A stretch of DNA of 17,165 nt from JBKHXU01 sp046565865. Its GTDB lineage: Bacteria; Pseudomonadota; Gammaproteobacteria; Acidiferrobacterales; Sulfurifustaceae. The notes below the pieces were generated by a model. It searched no databases and had not been told where the DNA came from. It saw only the letters and a list, made by a program, of their open reading frames with translations. Made by a program: the position numbers and the translations under genes. Shown one piece after another: positions 1-6,710 of this stretch. The stretch spans positions 1 through 17,165 of the forward strand of contig JBKHXU010000078.1 in NCBI GenBank assembly GCA_046565865.1, given 5' to 3'. Position 1 is the first letter of the stretch; every line of letters starts with the position of its first letter.

Positions 1-44
1 AGAAGCGGTAACGCCCATGCTACCGCCCTCACCTTCCCGATGCT

Positions 45-162
45 GTCATTGCGAGGAGTCGAAGGCGCCGTGACACGATCATCCCGAGCGAACGCGAGGG
101 ACCTCGCCCCAATGGAGGCTCGGGTAGCCGGAGGGAGATTGCTTCGCTTCGCTCGCAATGAC
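45..162. repeat. REP/MITE-like element with terminal inverted repeats, copy A
   Basis: The ends are a perfect 11-bp inverted repeat: GTCATTGCGAG at 45-55 and CTCGCAATGAC at 152-162. The right arm continues inward as GGAGATTGCTTCGCTTCG (134-151). The interior holds a second motif, CATCCCGAGCGAACGCGAGG (80-99), of a kind also seen as dispersed repeats in other bacteria. A second copy with the same ends lies at 12867-12980. No open frame inside looks like a protein. It sits 13 bp beyond the stop of the minus-strand gene ending at 176, so its folded transcript could also act as a 3' stabiliser or terminator. That role is inferred. Confidence 0.75.
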
Positions 163-175
163 ACAGGCGGTGGGC

Positions 176-787
176 TTATTGCGCCGCCGGCGGCACTTCA
201 ACATCGGGCGCGCAGACGATGCCGTTGATGCGCCCGCTGCGGCGCGCGCCGTTTTCGCGCCAGACGAGATCAAGATCAAAGCGCGTGCCCGGCGCAAGAT
301 TGAATATGGAAAAGCCCCAGTTGTAATCACCCGCGGCGTAACGCTGGCGCGTGGGGATGAGCGACCACTCGAAGGCGAGCTGTGCGGCGGGCGACACGCC
401 GCGCGCGGTCCAATCCTTTTGCCAGTCTTCGCGCGTTTTCATTTGACCCTTCTTGCCGCCGGCATGGACGGTCCATTCCTTAAGATCGTACTCGATCACA
501 CTCTTAGCCGTCGCCGGCGCGGCGTTCTTGAAGATGGTTTGGAACACGCAGCTCTGTGCAACGCGCTCGGCATCGGCGGCGGAGAACCCACGCGCCTGGA
601 AAAACCCGCGCGTCTGATCCGGCAGACGCTGCACGAAACGCACGGAGATGTCGCTCTGCGCAATCTCCCAATACGGCAGCTGCGCCTCGGCGTCCGTGCC
701 GGTAGTAACGGCGGCGTGCGCCGGCGAGAGCGATATGAGTAAGCCGACCAAGACAACGTGAAATGGTTTGCTGGTGCGGCGAGACAT
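176..787 (-). CDS. Secreted protein of unknown function
   Basis: I do not recognise a named family. From the ATG at 787 the protein is 203 aa and opens with a clear signal peptide: basic residues 3-7, a hydrophobic core around 10-20 and a likely AHA cleavage site near residue 25. A longer start at 814 would add nine residues ahead of the signal and is less likely. Neither start has a good Shine-Dalgarno sequence. The mature part is rich in aromatic residues and has two cysteines (C80 in QSCVFQ, C192 in GIVCAP) that could form a periplasmic disulfide. The region around residues 50-66 (RFVQRLPDQTRGFFQAR) looks like a conserved core. The gene lies 47 bp downstream of the nucleotidyltransferase stop and is probably co-transcribed with it. 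Confidence 0.75.
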   Translation of the reverse strand: MSRRTSKPFHVVLVGLLISLSPAHAAVTTGTDAEAQLPYWEIAQSDISVRFVQRLPDQTRGFFQARGFSAADAERVAQSCVFQTIFKNAAPATAKSVIEYDLKEWTVHAGGKKGQMKTREDWQKDWTARGVSPAAQLAFEWSLIPTRQRYAAGDYNWGFSIFNLAPGTRFDLDLVWRENGARRSGRINGIVCAPDVEVPPAAQ

Positions 788-834
788 GTGACGTAAGTGC
801 GAGGAGGTTGGCATCGGTATAGAGAGCTAAACAA

Positions 835-1875
835 TCATCGGCGTTTCTGCGCCACACTTTTCTTCAGCGCCGCTTGCGTTTCTTTCGACAGCCGCGCCAT
901 GCCGGCGCGCAACTGCGTCATGAACTTCGCCGGCTGTTTCATTGCGGCCGCCCAGGCGCGGCGCAGGTCGCCCGGACGATCGCGCGTTAGCACGGTTAGC
1001 AACTGCTCAGCCTGAAAGATATCTTTCTTTGTCTTCGTATGAAACGCGGCAATGCGGCGCTCGGCGGTGACGAGCTTGTGCAGCGCATAGCGCGCGGGCG
1101 CGGGGACATTCACCAAAATACCGGCGCGGGCGACCAGCATCGCGGGCTGGGTATCGGTAAGCAGGTAGTCGAGGAATCGGACCGGCTCGGCGTAGGTATC
1201 GAGCGCGGCGATATGGATGGGCTTGTTCGTAGCACGACCGAGTAACGGCGTGAGTACATCCACACTCAATTGCTTACCCTTGATGCGAAATCGCGTCGAC
1301 GGCGCCTTATGATCGAGCGCGGGCACTTCGATGAATCCCAGCTCCGACTCGATCAGCGCTTGCCTCAAATTCACCTGGCGATCCGGCATGCCGATGAGTA
1401 CGCGATACGCAGCGGCGATATCGACGTCTTGGGTGCGCGTTGCTTCCGACGGCCATTTCACGCCGAGCATGTTTCCGTACATGCCGAATGCATGCGAGCC
1501 GACCAACACACCGCCCGCCAAGAACACCCCGGCCCGCTCCAACAGCTCAAACAGACGGGCCTCGACGGCGCTCACCGTATGGGCGCCGCCCGAGACCAGC
1601 ATTGAGACGATATCTTCGCGCGCCTTGAGGTCCGGTGCGGCGCTATCCCACAGAGCCCTTTCCCGCTCGATGAGCGTTCGCACCTCGTCGGTATCGGGCC
1701 CGAGGTAGTGCTGGGTCTTGCGGCTGCCGACGGTAACCTGCAGATACCAATGTTTCGCGCCCTTGATGCGCTTGGCCACGAACGACAGCCCACGCCCACT
1801 CGGCGCCGCGCCCTGCACGCCCTGCGCGAGCAACTGCGTATACAGCAAACGTGTCGATTCGGGGAGAAGGTCCAC
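835..1875 (-). CDS. GSU2403-type nucleotidyltransferase-fold protein (NTP_transf_8)
   Basis: A 346-aa protein with a GTG start and a weak AGGGCGG ribosome site. Residues 29-75 form a small strand-rich module (KHWYLQVTV, then HYLGPDTDE) like the short domain seen in DUF6788-type proteins. The central part is a minimal nucleotidyltransferase: GSH at 126-128, a DxD pair at D150/D152 in TQDVDIA, and a probable third metal ligand D206 in LSVDVLTP. The C-terminal part is helical. Members of this family occur in accessory regions and resemble the toxin side of AbiE-like nucleotidyltransferases. No separate AbiEi-like antitoxin gene is adjacent. The substrate is unknown. Its promoter is covered by the palindromic array at 1893-1960, which suggests tight control. 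Confidence 0.85.
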   Translation of the reverse strand: MDLLPESTRLLYTQLLAQGVQGAAPSGRGLSFVAKRIKGAKHWYLQVTVGSRKTQHYLGPDTDEVRTLIERERALWDSAAPDLKAREDIVSMLVSGGAHTVSAVEARLFELLERAGVFLAGGVLVGSHAFGMYGNMLGVKWPSEATRTQDVDIAAAYRVLIGMPDRQVNLRQALIESELGFIEVPALDHKAPSTRFRIKGKQLSVDVLTPLLGRATNKPIHIAALDTYAEPVRFLDYLLTDTQPAMLVARAGILVNVPAPARYALHKLVTAERRIAAFHTKTKKDIFQAEQLLTVLTRDRPGDLRRAWAAAMKQPAKFMTQLRAGMARLSKETQAALKKSVAQKRR

Positions 1876-1892
1876 GGAAGCCGCCCTGTTTC

Positions 1893-1960
1893 GTTATACG
1901 CAGTATAGAAACAGACTGCGTATAACGCTATACGCAGTTTGCACCGAGACGGCGTATAAC
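1893..1960. promoter_or_regulatory. Two tandem 34-bp palindromic units, probable operator array
   Basis: Four 12-bp half-sites alternate in orientation: GTTATACGCAGT (1893-1904), its exact inverse ACTGCGTATAAC (1915-1926), GCTATACGCAGT (1927-1938, one mismatch) and ACGGCGTATAAC (1949-1960, one mismatch). Each unit is 12 bp + 10 bp spacer + 12 bp. The two units abut with no gap and the two spacers are unrelated in sequence. The half-site starts are 22, 12 and 22 bp apart. The array is 18 bp upstream of the nucleotidyltransferase GTG and spans its predicted -10 box. Autorepression is the simplest reading; the DNA-binding protein is not identified. Confidence 0.75.
1902..1907 (-). promoter_or_regulatory. 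Predicted -10 box of the nucleotidyltransferase gene
   Basis: On the minus strand this reads TATACT, within GTTTCTATACTG. The start of transcription would fall near 1895, leaving a leader of about 20 nt before the GTG at 1875. No good -35 is visible: the position 17 bp upstream reads TAGCGT. The box lies inside the first palindromic unit, partly in the 10-bp spacer, so a protein bound there would block RNA polymerase. Confidence 0.5.
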
Positions 1961-2112
1961 GATCCTGCCCAAAAACCACTGGACGAACTTGTTGGCACCC
2001 CTTTAGTTCTAGAGCTGGTGCGAATCGCCCAGACTCCGCACACGCGCCACTCGCCGACGCACTAAAGGCTGCGGAATAGAACGCGACGCTCATGCGTCGG
2101 CCCGACTGACGA

Positions 2113-2149
2113 AATCTTCAGGGCAAATCGGGTGGACGGTTTCTATACT
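2113..2149 (+). promoter_or_regulatory. Promoter with probable regulator box for the two-component operon
   Basis: A TATACT -10 box lies at 2144-2149, 26 nt before the ATG. There is no recognisable -35 (GGGCAA at the 17-bp position). In its place is AATCTTCA (2113-2120) followed by AAATC (2125-2129). The same AATCTTCA word precedes soxYZ at 4262. A missing -35 replaced by a regulator box is usual for promoters activated by OmpR-type regulators, so autoactivation is inferred. The rest of the divergent gap (1961-2112) shows no gene and no clear structure. Confidence 0.5.
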
Positions 2150-2175
2150 GAAAAGAAAGCCACGCCCGGCAGCGT

Positions 2176-2871
2176 ATGCCCAAAACGGATCTGCTCATTG
2201 TTGAAGACGACCTCAAGGTGGCGCAGGCCTTGGCGCAGGGGCTGACCGAGGCGGGTTACAGTGTTTCGACCGCCGCCGATGGTGCCGATGCGCTGTTTCG
2301 CTTCCTCGAAGATGCGCCCGACCTGGTGGTGCTCGATCTCAACTTGCCCAAACGCGATGGGCTCGATGTCTTGCGTGCGATGCGCAAGGCGCGAGCTGAC
2401 GTGCCAGTGCTGATCGTTTCCGCGCGCGACACGATCGACGATCGCGTGCTTGGTCTTGAAACTGGGGCCGATGACTATCTCGTCAAACCGTTCGCCTTTC
2501 CTGAGTTGTTGGCGCGGGTGCGTGCGCTGAAGCGGCGCCGTGGCGGTGAGCCGATGTTGCATATGCGCATTGCTGATCTTGAAGCCGATGTCTTGGCGCG
2601 CAAGGTGACGCGCGCGGGGCGGCGCATCGACCTGACTCCGCGTGAGTTTCAGATCCTCGAACTCCTGCTGCGCAACCACGGCAGCATCGTCTCGCGCGAG
2701 ACCATTGGGCGCGAGGTGTGGCGCGTGCAGCGCGCGACACCGCTCGACAACGTCATCGACGTGCACCTGGTACGGCTGCGGCGCAAGATCGACGCGCCGG
2801 GCGACGCGCCCCTGATCCACACGGTTCGCGGCGTCGGCGTGCTGCTAAGCGAGGTGCCGTATGGGTCCTGA
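2176..2871 (+). CDS. OmpR/PhoB-family response regulator
   Basis: A 231-aa DNA-binding response regulator. The receiver domain spans residues 4-118, with the acidic pair D11/D12, the phosphoacceptor D54 (LDLNLP), the conserved S82 and K104 (YLVKPF). The C-terminal winged-helix domain spans about 130-226 and contains the usual LTPREFQILELLLRN helix and the VRLRRKID recognition region. The length is standard for the family. It is translationally coupled to the kinase gene, which starts 11 bp before its stop. No strong ribosome site precedes the ATG. The closest resemblance is to QseB/CusR/PmrA-like regulators. The stimulus is unknown, but the downstream soxYZ gene with a similar upstream box makes sulfur metabolism a reasonable guess. 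Confidence 0.93.
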   Translation: MPKTDLLIVEDDLKVAQALAQGLTEAGYSVSTAADGADALFRFLEDAPDLVVLDLNLPKRDGLDVLRAMRKARADVPVLIVSARDTIDDRVLGLETGADDYLVKPFAFPELLARVRALKRRRGGEPMLHMRIADLEADVLARKVTRAGRRIDLTPREFQILELLLRNHGSIVSRETIGREVWRVQRATPLDNVIDVHLVRLRRKIDAPGDAPLIHTVRGVGVLLSEVPYGS

Positions 2872-4258
2872 CGCCGTGCGCGTGCGTGGGCTTGGTCTGC
2901 GTGCGCGCATGGCGCTGTTCTCGACGCTGATGATGACGGCGGCGGTATTGATACTGGCGACGGTGGTGACAACGGTGTTTTCCGCGGGGTTGCGCCACGG
3001 GACCGATGAGTTGCTGGCGCAGGATATGGAAACGCTGCGGTCGCTGTTGATGCTGAATGACGTAGGTCGGGTGGAGTTGTTCTCATTGGCGCCGGAGGAA
3101 CTGGCAAACGACGAGCTGACCAAAAATATCCGCTTCGTCGTACGTGACCCCACCGGCGCGGTGCTGTTGGTCTCCCCGGCCCTGACTGGCGTCACGTTGC
3201 CGCTCAGAAAAGCTGTGAACCAGTCACCTTACGACGCGCAATTGCACAACGAGCGCGTGCGCCTGAAACAAGCGACGCTGACGCTGACTGAAGGCGCGCT
3301 TAGCCGCACCGTCGTGGTCCAGACCGTGCGCTCGATCCAACCTTTTATTGCGCAGGAGGAACGGCTGCGCTGGCTGCTGTGGGGATTGCTGCCGGTACCG
3401 ATCGTGTTGGTCGCACTCGGCAGTTGGCTCGTTGCTACCGCGAGCTTACGCCCGGTGAATCAAATGGTGACAACGGTGCGCGACATGAGCGCGCACGCGC
3501 TGGATCGGCGCCTGCCGACCGGCCTGAACGACGAGGTCGGGCGGCTGGCGGCGACGTTCAATCTGCTGCTGGAGCGGCTTGAACGCAGCTTTCAATCGCT
3601 GACGCGCTTCACCGCCGATGCCTCGCATGAGCTGCGCAGCCCGCTCACCGCCCTGCGCACGCAGGGCGAGATCGCGCTCGGCCGCGTGCGCACGCCCGCG
3701 GAGTACCAGCAGGTCGTGGGCAGCATGCTGGAGGAGATCGGGCGCTTGGAACAAATGATCGACCGGCTGCTGAAACTGGCGCGCGGCGATGCGGGATTGG
3801 TATCGCTCGCACCGCGCGAACTGCATCTTAAGCGTTACCTGGCGGAATGGATCGAGCGCTACAGCGCACTCGCGGAGGAAAAGCGCGTGAGCTTCGAGCT
3901 ACAGGGCCCCGCGGAAACGATAGCCGCCGATCCGGCGATACTCGACCACGCCATCGCCAACCTGCTCGACAACGCCATTCGCCATTCGCCCGCCGGCGGC
4001 CGCATCGTGATCGAGACATGGGCGACGCCGCAGACGGTGGCGATTGCGATCTGCGACCAAGGGCCCGGCATTCCGCACGCGGAGCGCGAGCGCGTGTTCG
4101 ATTGCTTCGTGCGTCTCGACACCGCGCGCACCGGCACCGGCGCGGGTCTTGGGCTTGCCATGGTGAAGTGGGCGTGTGCGCTGCATCAGGGGCACGTCGC
4201 AATCGAGGACACCGCACACGGACACTGCTTGATCGTCACGTTACCGCGCCGCACCTGA
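2861..4258 (+). CDS. Membrane sensor histidine kinase
   Basis: A 465-aa kinase that should phosphorylate the adjacent response regulator. Membrane segments lie at about 17-42 and 171-193, flanking a periplasmic sensor region of roughly 125 residues with no recognised ligand motif. A HAMP linker follows (about 194-246). The dimerisation domain carries the phosphoacceptor H256 in DASHELRSPLTAL. The ATPase domain shows the N box (NLLDNAIRHS, N367-N371), the G1 box (DQGPGIP, from D399), an F-box-like FDCFVRLD and the G2 box (GTGAGLGLAMV, from G425). GAGG at 2851-2854 provides the ribosome site. The architecture matches the EnvZ/QseC/CusS group. The sensor domain has no cysteines and no heme or metal motif, so the signal cannot be read from the sequence. 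Confidence 0.93.
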   Translation: MGPDAVRVRGLGLRARMALFSTLMMTAAVLILATVVTTVFSAGLRHGTDELLAQDMETLRSLLMLNDVGRVELFSLAPEELANDELTKNIRFVVRDPTGAVLLVSPALTGVTLPLRKAVNQSPYDAQLHNERVRLKQATLTLTEGALSRTVVVQTVRSIQPFIAQEERLRWLLWGLLPVPIVLVALGSWLVATASLRPVNQMVTTVRDMSAHALDRRLPTGLNDEVGRLAATFNLLLERLERSFQSLTRFTADASHELRSPLTALRTQGEIALGRVRTPAEYQQVVGSMLEEIGRLEQMIDRLLKLARGDAGLVSLAPRELHLKRYLAEWIERYSALAEEKRVSFELQGPAETIAADPAILDHAIANLLDNAIRHSPAGGRIVIETWATPQTVAIAICDQGPGIPHAERERVFDCFVRLDTARTGTGAGLGLAMVKWACALHQGHVAIEDTAHGHCLIVTLPRRT

Positions 4259-4261
4259 ACG

Positions 4262-4280
4262 AATCTTCATCCAATCTTTA
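4262..4280 (+). promoter_or_regulatory. Direct-repeat regulator box upstream of soxYZ
   Basis: The sequence AATCTTCATCCAATCTTTA contains ATCTT twice, 11 bp apart, which is one helical turn and the usual spacing of half-sites bound by OmpR-family dimers. The first half repeats the AATCTTCA box upstream of the response-regulator gene (2113). It starts 4 bp after the kinase stop and 65 bp before the soxYZ end of the leader. A weak -10 candidate, TTAAGT (4290-4295), lies at a similar distance to that in the regulator's own promoter. This suggests soxYZ has its own promoter driven by the upstream regulator. Confidence 0.45.
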
Positions 4281-4344
4281 GTGGTGAGCTTAAGTCGCCG
4301 CCGCCAGACTTGAGTTGAGCAACCGCTCAATCACGGAGGCACTC

Positions 4345-5163
4345 ATGAACATCCCTCGCAATGCAATCGCCGTCCTCGTCGCCGCCGCGTTCGCGGGCGG
4401 CGCGCAGGCATCCGACTTCACGCCCGCGTTTCAAGCCAGTTCCACGCCGGAGGTGCTGCGCACGCTCGGCGCGGCCGACGCCGCATCGCACTCGGCGCTG
4501 CGTCTGAAGGCGCCGCGGATTGCCGAGGTCGGCGCGTCGGTGGCGATCGAAGTGTCGAGCCGCATCCCGAACACCGAGTGGATCGCGATCATCGCCGACA
4601 AAAATCCGACGCCGCTCGCGGCGGTGGTGCGTATCAATGACAAGCAGCCCACATTGCAGACGCGCATCAAGCTGCTCGAACCGTCCCAGGTACGCGTCGT
4701 GGCCAAGGCCGGCGGCCGTTACTACACCACCGATCAATTCGTGAAAGTGGTCGAGGGCGGCTGCGGCGGTGGCTCGGTGTCCGTGGCGGTGGATCAGAGC
4801 TCGCAGCGCGTTGGAAATACCGGCGTTCGCAGCCGCGCGAATGACGACGGCGTATTGGTGCAACTCATGATTCAGCACCCGATGGAGACCGGATTGCGGC
4901 AGAACAAGGAAGGGAAGATGGTCCAGGCGCTCGACGCCAAGAGCGGCAAGCCGGTCGCGCCGCACTATATCCAGCGCGTGCGTGCCCGCGTAAACGACAA
5001 CTCTGTACTCGATGCTTACTGGGGACCGTCGATCTCCTCAACGCCGATATTCGGTTTCGGGGTGAGCGAGTACCGCAAGGGCGACCTCGTTACGGTCGAG
5101 TGGGAAGACAATCAGGGCAAGCGCGGCGGTAATAAGACCACGTTGGGCGACAAACAGGCGTAA
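4345..5163 (+). CDS. soxYZ: Fused SoxY-SoxZ sulfur carrier protein, periplasmic
   Basis: A 272-aa protein joining the two halves of the thiosulfate-oxidation carrier. The start at 4345 is chosen because GGAGG lies 5 nt upstream and the protein then begins with a signal peptide (residues 1-22, cleavage near AQA/SD). The SoxY part (about 30-145) ends in EGGCGGG with C140, the cysteine that carries the covalently bound sulfur intermediate in the Sox pathway. The SoxZ part follows (about 158-260; QHPMETG, FGFGVSEYRKGD). In separate SoxY this cysteine arm is the flexible C-terminus; here it is internal, followed by a short linker. No soxXA, soxB or soxCD gene is in the window, so the partners must be elsewhere or the carrier serves another pathway, as proposed for SoxYZ-like proteins found with quinoprotein dehydrogenases. 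Confidence 0.88.
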   Translation: MNIPRNAIAVLVAAAFAGGAQASDFTPAFQASSTPEVLRTLGAADAASHSALRLKAPRIAEVGASVAIEVSSRIPNTEWIAIIADKNPTPLAAVVRINDKQPTLQTRIKLLEPSQVRVVAKAGGRYYTTDQFVKVVEGGCGGGSVSVAVDQSSQRVGNTGVRSRANDDGVLVQLMIQHPMETGLRQNKEGKMVQALDAKSGKPVAPHYIQRVRARVNDNSVLDAYWGPSISSTPIFGFGVSEYRKGDLVTVEWEDNQGKRGGNKTTLGDKQA

Positions 5164-5169
5164 CGGCTC

Positions 5170-5195
5170 GCGCGCGCCGGGTAGCCGGCGCGCGC
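5170..5195. terminator. GC-rich hairpin between convergent genes
   Basis: A perfect 11-bp stem, GCGCGCGCCGG (5170-5180) with CCGGCGCGCGC (5185-5195), and a GTAG loop. It lies 6 bp after the soxYZ stop and 9 bp before the stop of the convergent lipoprotein gene, so it could end transcription from both sides. No U-tract follows on either strand, so it is not a textbook intrinsic terminator. Confidence 0.6.
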
Positions 5196-5204
5196 TATGC
5201 CCTA

Positions 5205-5867
5205 TTACTTTGCCGGCGCCATCTCTTTAATAAAGGCGTCGGCCTCGCGGATGGAGCGGTTCATGTCTTCGACCAGCGCGCCGATGTCGGCTTCGACCTT
5301 GGCGCGCTCGGCGCGCAGCGACGCAATGGCACGGGCGTTCAAGTTGTGCTTCAAGTAGAGCACACGGTCGCGAAAGGCGTTGAGCACGGGGTCGAGCTTC
5401 TTTTCGGCGCGACGCATGACGGTGATGAGCTTCTGGTAGCGGGCTTTGGTGGCGTTAAGCTGGTTTTGGCTGGAGCGGCGCAGTGCGGGGTCGGTGTACT
5501 GTTTTAATTCCTGGTCCCATTCCTTGAACAAGTCTTTGGCGACGCGCTCGACCTCATCGATGCGTTTGCGTACCGCCTGCGCGCGGGAGTCGCTATCGTC
5601 GTAGGCGTCCTTGAGTTTGTTGTATTGACGTTCGAGCTCGCCACCGGAGAAATTCGTGGTGGCGATGAACTGCGCGAGCGCGGATTCGAATTGCTTCTTC
5701 GCCTCTTGCTGCGCTTCGCGCGCGTCGCCAACGCGATCGACAAGGATATCGCGCTTCTCGTAGCCGAACTTTTCCATCGCGCTGTAATAGGCGGTCTGGC
5801 AGGCGCTGGCGGTAAGCGCGAGCACTACGATCGCAGTGCGGGTACGGTGGCGCAGTAACGCGTTCAT
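5205..5867 (-). CDS. DUF2959 family lipoprotein
   Basis: A 220-aa protein from the ATG at 5867. This start puts a signal peptide at the N-terminus (MNALLRHRTRTAIVVLALT) ending in ASAC, a plausible lipobox with the lipidated cysteine at residue 23. A longer start at 5900 adds 11 polar residues and has no better ribosome site. The mature protein opens with the family hallmark YYSAMEKFGYEKRDILVDRV and is then almost entirely helical and highly charged, with long coiled-coil-like stretches. DUF2959 proteins are widespread in Gammaproteobacteria and their function is not established. The sequence suggests a periplasmic, membrane-anchored helical protein. It is isolated by hairpins on both sides. 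Confidence 0.88.
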   Translation of the reverse strand: MNALLRHRTRTAIVVLALTASACQTAYYSAMEKFGYEKRDILVDRVGDAREAQQEAKKQFESALAQFIATTNFSGGELERQYNKLKDAYDDSDSRAQAVRKRIDEVERVAKDLFKEWDQELKQYTDPALRRSSQNQLNATKARYQKLITVMRRAEKKLDPVLNAFRDRVLYLKHNLNARAIASLRAERAKVEADIGALVEDMNRSIREADAFIKEMAPAK

Positions 5868-5911
5868 GGATTTCGGCTCTGGATTGTTATTGTGGGCCAT
5901 TGTGCCGGGAC

Positions 5912-5939
5912 CGAACCGGCGGCGCCACCCGCCGGTTCG
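5912..5939. terminator. Strong hairpin between the YidB-like gene and the DUF2959 gene
   Basis: A perfect 11-bp stem, CGAACCGGCGG (5912-5922) with CCGCCGGTTCG (5929-5939), with a 6-nt loop. It starts 11 bp after the stop of the YidB-like gene (minus strand) and lies upstream of the DUF2959 start. There is no U-tract. It may be a terminator-like or mRNA-stabilising structure separating the two genes. Confidence 0.55.
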
Positions 5940-5950
5940 CCGCCTAGCGA

Positions 5951-6388
5951 TCAGTGGCGCTCGCGGCCGCCGAGAAAGTAGCTCGCAAGCTGCGCCAGCG
6001 TCGCGTTGGCGCCATCGCCTTCTGGAAGCTTGGCATCCGGCGTCATCTGATCCACCAGTTGCGGCAGGATATTCGACAGCCCCTGCGACGCTTCCTGTTC
6101 CGAGACGCCTGCCTCAGTTGCCACCTCGCGCACGCGCTCCTGCCCAAGCACGTCCCGCACGTCGTTCGGCGAAATCGCGCGGTTGCGTTGTGTCGATACC
6201 CACGAGTTCACCGTGTCCGCATGCCCACGCTGCGCGAACATCTGCGTGATGCCGCTCAACCCGCCGACACCGGCGCCGCTGATGAGCTTGGCCGTGGCGC
6301 CGATCAGCTTGTCGTTGTAACTACTGCCGCCGCTCAACTGCCCCGCCAACTTCCCGATCGTTGCCGGATCGATGTTATCCAGTCCCAT
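5951..6388 (-). CDS. YidB-like protein (DUF937-related)
   Basis: A 145-aa cytoplasmic protein with no signal peptide or membrane segment. It contains repeated glycine-rich turns (GGLSGITQMFAQRGHADTVNSW), then ISPNDVRDVLG and the helix SEQEASQGLSNILPQLVDQMTPDG-like region, which together match the YidB/DUF937 family. The family has a known helical fold but no firm biochemical function; members often accompany envelope or stress genes. GGAG in the leader lies 8 nt before the ATG. A possible TACAGT -10 box lies about 32 nt upstream (complement 6420-6425). It shares orientation with the DUF2959 gene, but a hairpin separates them. Confidence 0.85.
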   Translation of the reverse strand: MGLDNIDPATIGKLAGQLSGGSSYNDKLIGATAKLISGAGVGGLSGITQMFAQRGHADTVNSWVSTQRNRAISPNDVRDVLGQERVREVATEAGVSEQEASQGLSNILPQLVDQMTPDAKLPEGDGANATLAQLASYFLGGRERH

Positions 6389-6710
6389 AGCGCGGTCTCC
6401 GTCGTTTATTGCACGCGTTACTGTACGCGGCCGCTTCTCGGTGCTTCAGTAGTGCATGGCCTTAGTGTGCCATCACATTTAACGCGGCAATGCAAAGCTG
6501 CCGCGGCTCAGGCAAACACCCAGCTACCCGCCTTGCCGCCGCGGCGTAAATTGCCCGCAACCGATCACGGGAGGACTGCAGCAAGGCGCGCAGGTAACGC
6601 GCGATGCAACCAGGGGCATGCGCGCGCATTGGAACCCCACGGATACGGTCGCGTCGAACAGTGAGGCGCAAACCATCGCCCTTCTCCCCACGGACCGAAG
6701 GAGATTTTTT
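6389..6710. other. Divergent intergenic region without a gene
   Basis: About 320 bp between the YidB-like gene (minus) and the YflT-like gene (plus). The open frames here have no family resemblance and poor starts. Visible structure: a 6-bp inverted repeat GCGGCA/TGCCGC (6484-6504), a 5-bp one ATGGC/GCCAT (near 6456-6472), and a possible -10 box for the minus-strand gene (complement of 6420-6425). No clear promoter for the plus-strand gene was found. The GC content stays high and I see no repeat shared with the rest of the window. Confidence 0.5.

Noticed and set aside
1893..1960. A minimal CRISPR array
   Set aside because: The repeats alternate in orientation and are only 12 bp with 10-bp spacers or none; no cas gene is near.
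1572..2093. A 173-aa minus-strand open frame across the operator array
   Set aside because: It overlaps the nucleotidyltransferase gene in another frame, has no family resemblance and covers the palindromic array.
5170..5195. Textbook intrinsic terminator after soxYZ
   Set aside because: The stem is strong, but no U-tract follows on either strand, so it is listed only as terminator-like.
6618..6710. Upstream start of the YflT-like protein
   Set aside because: The ATG at 6711 has a strong AAGGAG site and begins exactly at the conserved domain.
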